DNA of 9,215 nt from RYN-431 sp036388295 (GTDB lineage: Bacteria; Planctomycetota; Phycisphaerae; Tepidisphaerales; Tepidisphaeraceae). Where the stretch lies: assembly GCA_036388295.1 (NCBI GenBank), contig DASVSC010000033.1, forward strand, positions 1-9,215, read 5' to 3'. Below the pieces are notes generated by a model, which saw only the letters and a list, made by a program, of their open reading frames with translations, did not search any database and was not told where the DNA came from. Made by a program: the position numbers and the translations under genes. Every line of letters starts with the position of its first letter. Position 1 is the stretch's first letter. Of this stretch, positions 6,075-9,215 are shown piece after piece.

Positions 6075-6117
6075 GCGGGCAGGTGGCGTTGTCCACCTGC
6101 CCGCCTTTCGTTAATTT
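6075..6117 (+). terminator. Intrinsic terminator of the protease gene
   Basis: GCGGGCAGGTGG (6075-6086) pairs perfectly over 12 bp with CCACCTGCCCGC (6093-6104) around CGTTGT, followed by CTTTCGTTAATTT. It begins 21 nt after the protease stop and ends only about 10-22 nt before the next ATG. Confidence 0.85.
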
Positions 6118-6126
6118 GATTGACTC

Positions 6127-7515
6127 ATGCACGTTTTGTACGTCCACCAGAACTTCCCCGCCCAGTTCGGCCACATCGCCGACCACTTGGTCAAAAACCT
6201 CGGCTGGCGATGCTCGTTCGTCAGCAACACGCCGCCCGGCATGGTCAATGGCATCGAGAAAATCGCCTACCAACTCAAAGGCGGGGCGACCAAGCACAAC
6301 CACTTCTGCACGCGCACGTTCGAAAACACCGTCTGGCACTGCCAGGGCGTATACGACGCGCTCAAGGCGCGGCCGGACGTGAAGCCGGATCTGATCGTCG
6401 GGCACAGCGGGTTCGGGTCGACCTTGTTCCTGCGTGAGCTGTACCCCGACGTGCCGGTAGTGAACTTCTTTGAGTATTACTACCGCACGCACGACGCCGA
6501 CAGCGACATGGATTTTCGCCGCGACCTGAACTGGGCCGTGCCGGACGTGAAGTACTTGCGCAGCCGCTGCCGCAACGCGATGATTCTGCTGGACTTGCAG
6601 AACTGTCAGGTCGGTTACACGCCGACCGGTTTTCAGAAGAGCCGCTTTCCGTCTGAATACGACGCCAAGATCCGCACGATCTTCGACGGCATTGACCGCG
6701 CGGTTTACCACGGCCACAACGAAACGCTGCGTCCGTCCCTCGGCCAGCGCGGCGTGCGCACGCTTTGCGGCGTGACCATTCCCGACGGTACGAAAGTGCT
6801 GACCTACGTCAGCCGCGGTTTCGAATCGATGCGCGGGTTCGACATTTTCATGAAAGCCGCCAAGCGCGTCGTCGAGCGTATGCCGGACGTGCAGATTCTG
6901 GTCATCGGCACCGACCGCATCGCCTACGGCGGCGACGAAAACCACACCGACGGCAAAACGTTCAAGCAGTGGGTGCTTGACCAGGACACGTACGACTTGG
7001 AGCGCATCAAGTTCGTCGGCCGTGTGCCGCCGGACGAACTGGCCCGCACGCTGGCGGCCACGGATCTGCACGTGTACCTGACCGTGCCGTTCGTGCTCAG
7101 CTGGAGCATGATGGACGCGATGAGTTGCGGCGCGGTCGTCCTGGCCAGCGACACCGCCCCGGTGCGCGAGATGATTCAGGACGGCCAGAACGGTTTGCTG
7201 GCCGACTTCTTCGACCCGGACGACTTCGCCGACAAGGCCTGCCGCGTGCTGAGCGACCCGGCCGCCCACCGCGAACTGGGCCGGGCCGCTGAAAAGATGA
7301 TCGCCGAGCGTTACAGCCTGGAGGCCGTGCTGCCGGCGATGCTGGCGATGTACGACGAGGCCCTGCACACCCAGGCCGGCCGCGAGTCCGCCCACGCGCC
7401 GCCGCCCCCCGCGCCGGCGGCGTCGCCGTTCTCCACCAAGCCGACGAAGCTGCCCCGCCCCGACGTCGTCACCGGCACCGCGCCGCCGCGGGGCTGGTCG
7501 CCGTTCCGCGGCTGA
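6127..7515 (+). CDS. GT4-type glycosyltransferase (group 1, GT-B fold)
   Basis: 462 residues. The N-terminal half (MHVLYVHQNFPAQFGHIADH, then PDLIVGHSGFGSTLFLRELYP and VVNFFEYYYR) fits the 'glycosyl transferase family 4 group' domain PF12000. The C-terminal half is a Glycos_transf_1 domain: VSRGFESMRGFDIFMKA (near 228-244; R230 and R236-G237), ILVIGTDRIAYGG, and a nucleotide-sugar site in PFVLSWSMMDAMSCGAVVLA (321-340). In the E-x7-E motif of GT4 enzymes the second acid is here Asp (D330) where Glu is usual. Residues 414-462 are a Pro/Ala-rich, probably disordered tail. It should transfer a sugar from an activated donor in the cytoplasm, perhaps for surface polysaccharide or glycoprotein; donor and acceptor cannot be told. 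There is no Shine-Dalgarno before ATG 6127, and no other sugar gene adjoins it. Confidence 0.88.
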   Translation: MHVLYVHQNFPAQFGHIADHLVKNLGWRCSFVSNTPPGMVNGIEKIAYQLKGGATKHNHFCTRTFENTVWHCQGVYDALKARPDVKPDLIVGHSGFGSTLFLRELYPDVPVVNFFEYYYRTHDADSDMDFRRDLNWAVPDVKYLRSRCRNAMILLDLQNCQVGYTPTGFQKSRFPSEYDAKIRTIFDGIDRAVYHGHNETLRPSLGQRGVRTLCGVTIPDGTKVLTYVSRGFESMRGFDIFMKAAKRVVERMPDVQILVIGTDRIAYGGDENHTDGKTFKQWVLDQDTYDLERIKFVGRVPPDELARTLAATDLHVYLTVPFVLSWSMMDAMSCGAVVLASDTAPVREMIQDGQNGLLADFFDPDDFADKACRVLSDPAAHRELGRAAEKMIAERYSLEAVLPAMLAMYDEALHTQAGRESAHAPPPPAPAASPFSTKPTKLPRPDVVTGTAPPRGWSPFRG

Positions 7516-7557
7516 ATTGTCGCGGCGAAAGCACTATCCCGAACGCCCGCCGAACCC

Positions 7558-7563
7558 TACAAT
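7558..7563 (+). promoter_or_regulatory. Possible -10 element of nuoG (leaderless start)
   Basis: TACAAT (5 of 6 to TATAAT) ends 8 nt before ATG 7572, so transcription would begin at about 7570-7572, giving a leaderless or near-leaderless mRNA. No good -35 is found 16-18 bp upstream, and there is no Shine-Dalgarno. Confidence 0.4.
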
Positions 7564-7571
7564 CCGGGGCT

Positions 7572-9170
7572 ATGCCCACCATCACCGTTGACGGCAAAAA
7601 GATCGAATGCAAAGACCGCCAGATGATCCTACAGGCCTGCAATGAAGCGGGCATGGACGTGCCGCAGTACTGCTACCACCCCGGTTTGTCGGTTGTCGCG
7701 TCGTGCCGCATCTGTCTGGCCGAAATCGAAGGCGGCCCGCCCAAGCTCGTGCCCACCTGCCAGACGCCCGTGCGCGACGGCATGGTGGTGCACCTGCAGT
7801 CGACCAAGGCCGTCGCCAACCAGAAGCAGGTGATGGAGTATCTGCTGGTCAATCACCCGCTGGATTGCCCGGTCTGCGACCAAGCCGGCGAGTGCTATTT
7901 GCAGGACTATTCCTACAAGTTCGGCCGCAGCGAATCGCGCTTCGAGGAAGACAAGTACAAGAAGCCGAAAAAAGACATCGGCCTGAACGTGATGCTCTAC
8001 AACGACCGCTGCATCATGTGCACGCGGTGCGTCCGCTTCACCCGCGAAATCAGCGGCACGAGCGAGCTGTTCGTTGACGGCCGCGGCAGTAAGGAAGAGA
8101 TCGAAATCTTCCCCGGCCAGCCGCTGAACAACAATCTGTCGGGCAACGTGGTCGACCTCTGCCCGGTCGGCGCGCTGCTGGACAAAGACTTCCTGTACAA
8201 GCAGCGCGTCTGGTTCCTCAAAAGCGCGGCCAGCATTTCCCCCGCCGACGCGGGCGGTGAGAACATTTGGGTCCACCACAACGAAGGCGTGGTCTATCGC
8301 CTGAAACCGCGCTACAACGCCGACATCAATCAGTGGTGGATCAGCGACGACACGCGCTACAGCTACAAGATCGTCAATGACCCGAAGCGTTTGTTCGGCG
8401 CGATGAAGACGCAGTACGGCACGCAGGTCGAGGCGGGCTATTACGACGCCATCGCGATGGCCGACACGGAACTGAAAAAAGCCCACGCCGAAGGGGGCGA
8501 CGGCAGCCTGTTCGCCGTGCTGTCGCCGATGCTGGCCAGCGAAGAAGCGTTCCTGCTCGGCACGTACATCCGCGGTATTGATCCGCAGGCCGTCCTGGTG
8601 CTGGGCCCGGTGCCGACGGCGGCGGCGGACGAGGTCTACACGCACTACCTGACGAAGAAGGAAACGTACCGTGTGCAGGCCGAGAAAGTGCCCAACCGCC
8701 GCGGCATCGAACGCGTGATCGCCCAAATCGGCGGGCCGACGCTGCCGTGGGACGAGTTCGCGGGCGTCAAAGCCCCCGCGGCCCTCAAGGCCGGTTGGGT
8801 GACGAGCGGCTACCACAGCGACTGGCTGGGCGGCAACGTGCCGCCGGTGCTGAAAAAGGGCTTCCGCGTCGTGCAGGATTTGTTGCCGAGCAGTTTGACG
8901 CAGAGCGCCGACGTGCTGCTGCCGAGCGCCGCCTGGGTGGAAAAGGACGGCAGCTGGGAGAATCACCAAAACGTGACGCAGGCGTTCGTTGCCGCCTTCC
9001 CGCCGCGGCAGGGGGCCATCAGCGAGGGCGACGTCTTCGCCCGCCTGCTCGGCCAGCGCAAGTACGACGCCGCGGCCGTTCGCCAGCAGATGGGCGGCGT
9101 GTTCGCCGACGTCGTCGTGCCGAGCGTGACGGAAATCGACGAACCGGCACCGGAATTCGTGGAAATCTAA
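7572..9170 (+). CDS. nuoG: NADH-quinone oxidoreductase subunit G (complex I, iron-sulfur subunit), short form
   Basis: 532 residues. It carries electrons through the peripheral arm of complex I from NADH/FMN towards quinone. An N-terminal ferredoxin fold binds a [2Fe-2S] cluster through C34, C45, C48 and C63. The NuoG-type site H95-C99-C102-C108 (NHPLDCPVCDQAGECY) binds a [4Fe-4S] cluster (N5). C147, C150, C153 with C197 (CIMCTRCVRF ... VDLCPVGAL) bind another (N4). The N7 position has no cysteines: SAASISPADAGGENIWV replaces the CxxCxxxC form. The molybdopterin-oxidoreductase-like C-terminal part is reduced (SADVLLPSAAWVEKDGSWEN is recognisable), making the protein far shorter than E. coli NuoG (about 900) or Thermus Nqo3 (about 780). 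It has its own likely start signal, follows a glycosyltransferase rather than nuoEF, and is followed at once by a strong palindrome. Confidence 0.93.
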   Translation: MPTITVDGKKIECKDRQMILQACNEAGMDVPQYCYHPGLSVVASCRICLAEIEGGPPKLVPTCQTPVRDGMVVHLQSTKAVANQKQVMEYLLVNHPLDCPVCDQAGECYLQDYSYKFGRSESRFEEDKYKKPKKDIGLNVMLYNDRCIMCTRCVRFTREISGTSELFVDGRGSKEEIEIFPGQPLNNNLSGNVVDLCPVGALLDKDFLYKQRVWFLKSAASISPADAGGENIWVHHNEGVVYRLKPRYNADINQWWISDDTRYSYKIVNDPKRLFGAMKTQYGTQVEAGYYDAIAMADTELKKAHAEGGDGSLFAVLSPMLASEEAFLLGTYIRGIDPQAVLVLGPVPTAAADEVYTHYLTKKETYRVQAEKVPNRRGIERVIAQIGGPTLPWDEFAGVKAPAALKAGWVTSGYHSDWLGGNVPPVLKKGFRVVQDLLPSSLTQSADVLLPSAAWVEKDGSWENHQNVTQAFVAAFPPRQGAISEGDVFARLLGQRKYDAAAVRQQMGGVFADVVVPSVTEIDEPAPEFVEI

Positions 9171-9173
9171 GCC

Positions 9174-9211
9174 GGTCCCCTCTCCCGTTGTACTCAACGG
9201 GAGAGGGGACC
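9174..9211. repeat. Perfect 17-bp palindrome after nuoG (terminator or REP-like element)
   Basis: GGTCCCCTCTCCCGTTG (9174-9190) pairs with CAACGGGAGAGGGGACC (9195-9211) around TACT with no mismatch. It starts 4 nt after the nuoG stop. The window ends 4 nt later, so a U-tract cannot be judged. The CCCCTCTCCC...GGGAGAGGGG arms look like dispersed palindromic repeats that I recall from GC-rich genomes, so it may be a repeat family member as well as, or instead of, a terminator. Confidence 0.7.
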
Positions 9212-9215
9212 AGAG

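Noticed and set aside
6031..7395. A 454-residue minus-strand reading frame opposite the glycosyltransferase
   Set aside because: It is a GC-codon shadow with low-complexity His/Val/Gln/Arg composition and no domain; the plus-strand frame has clear GT-B motifs throughout.
7629..9197. A 522-residue minus-strand reading frame opposite nuoG
   Set aside because: It mirrors nuoG in the antisense frame, is rich in Arg/His/Val with no motif, and nuoG has all its cluster ligands.

Overview
The window is a high-GC bacterial chromosome segment that looks like a member of the Planctomycetota, probably the Phycisphaerae/Tepidisphaeraceae side. The pointers are a LEPR-XLL-like N-terminus on a secreted protease (METRRLFSG), a response regulator that joins an excisionase-type HTH to a receiver domain, a three-gene ECF sigma cluster, and a short NuoG. 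The lineage is inferred from gene content; there is no rRNA or tRNA here.

Layout, left to right. (1) 1-531, minus: the N-terminal part of an exported outer-membrane protein resembling the TorF/Gcw_chp putative porins, cut by the window edge. (2) 684-2659, plus: a compact cluster of an ECF sigma factor, a single-pass membrane protein that is probably its anti-sigma factor, and an exported alpha-helical coiled-coil protein whose start overlaps the previous stop (ATGA). (3) 2660-2787: a convergent intergenic region with a strong hairpin usable from both strands. (4) 2788-3378, minus: the HTH-receiver response regulator. (5) 3379-3704: a divergent intergenic region with a good sigma70-like promoter reading right. 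(6) 3705-6053, plus: a 782-residue cysteine-free secreted metalloprotease with an N-terminal sorting-type motif, three ~45-residue repeats, a metzincin-like catalytic domain and C-terminal RTX calcium-binding repeats. The middle of this gene is visibly poorer in GC than everything around it. (7) 6075-6104: a 12-bp-stem terminator. (8) 6127-7515, plus: a GT4-type glycosyltransferase. (9) 7572-9170, plus: nuoG, the iron-sulfur subunit of respiratory complex I, followed within 4 nt by a perfect 17-bp palindrome.

The genes do not form one pathway. Only the ECF trio reads as a functional unit: sigma factor, membrane-anchored inhibitor, and an extracytoplasmic protein that could feed into signalling. 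The remaining genes appear to be separate transcription units divided by terminators. Long antisense reading frames across the glycosyltransferase, nuoG and the sigma cluster are GC-rich shadows. I see no CRISPR array, insertion sequence, tRNA or rRNA. The points most worth a second look are the protease (repeat region, displaced third zinc ligand, mosaic composition), the ECF trio, and the isolated nuoG with its N7-less, shortened form and possibly leaderless start.
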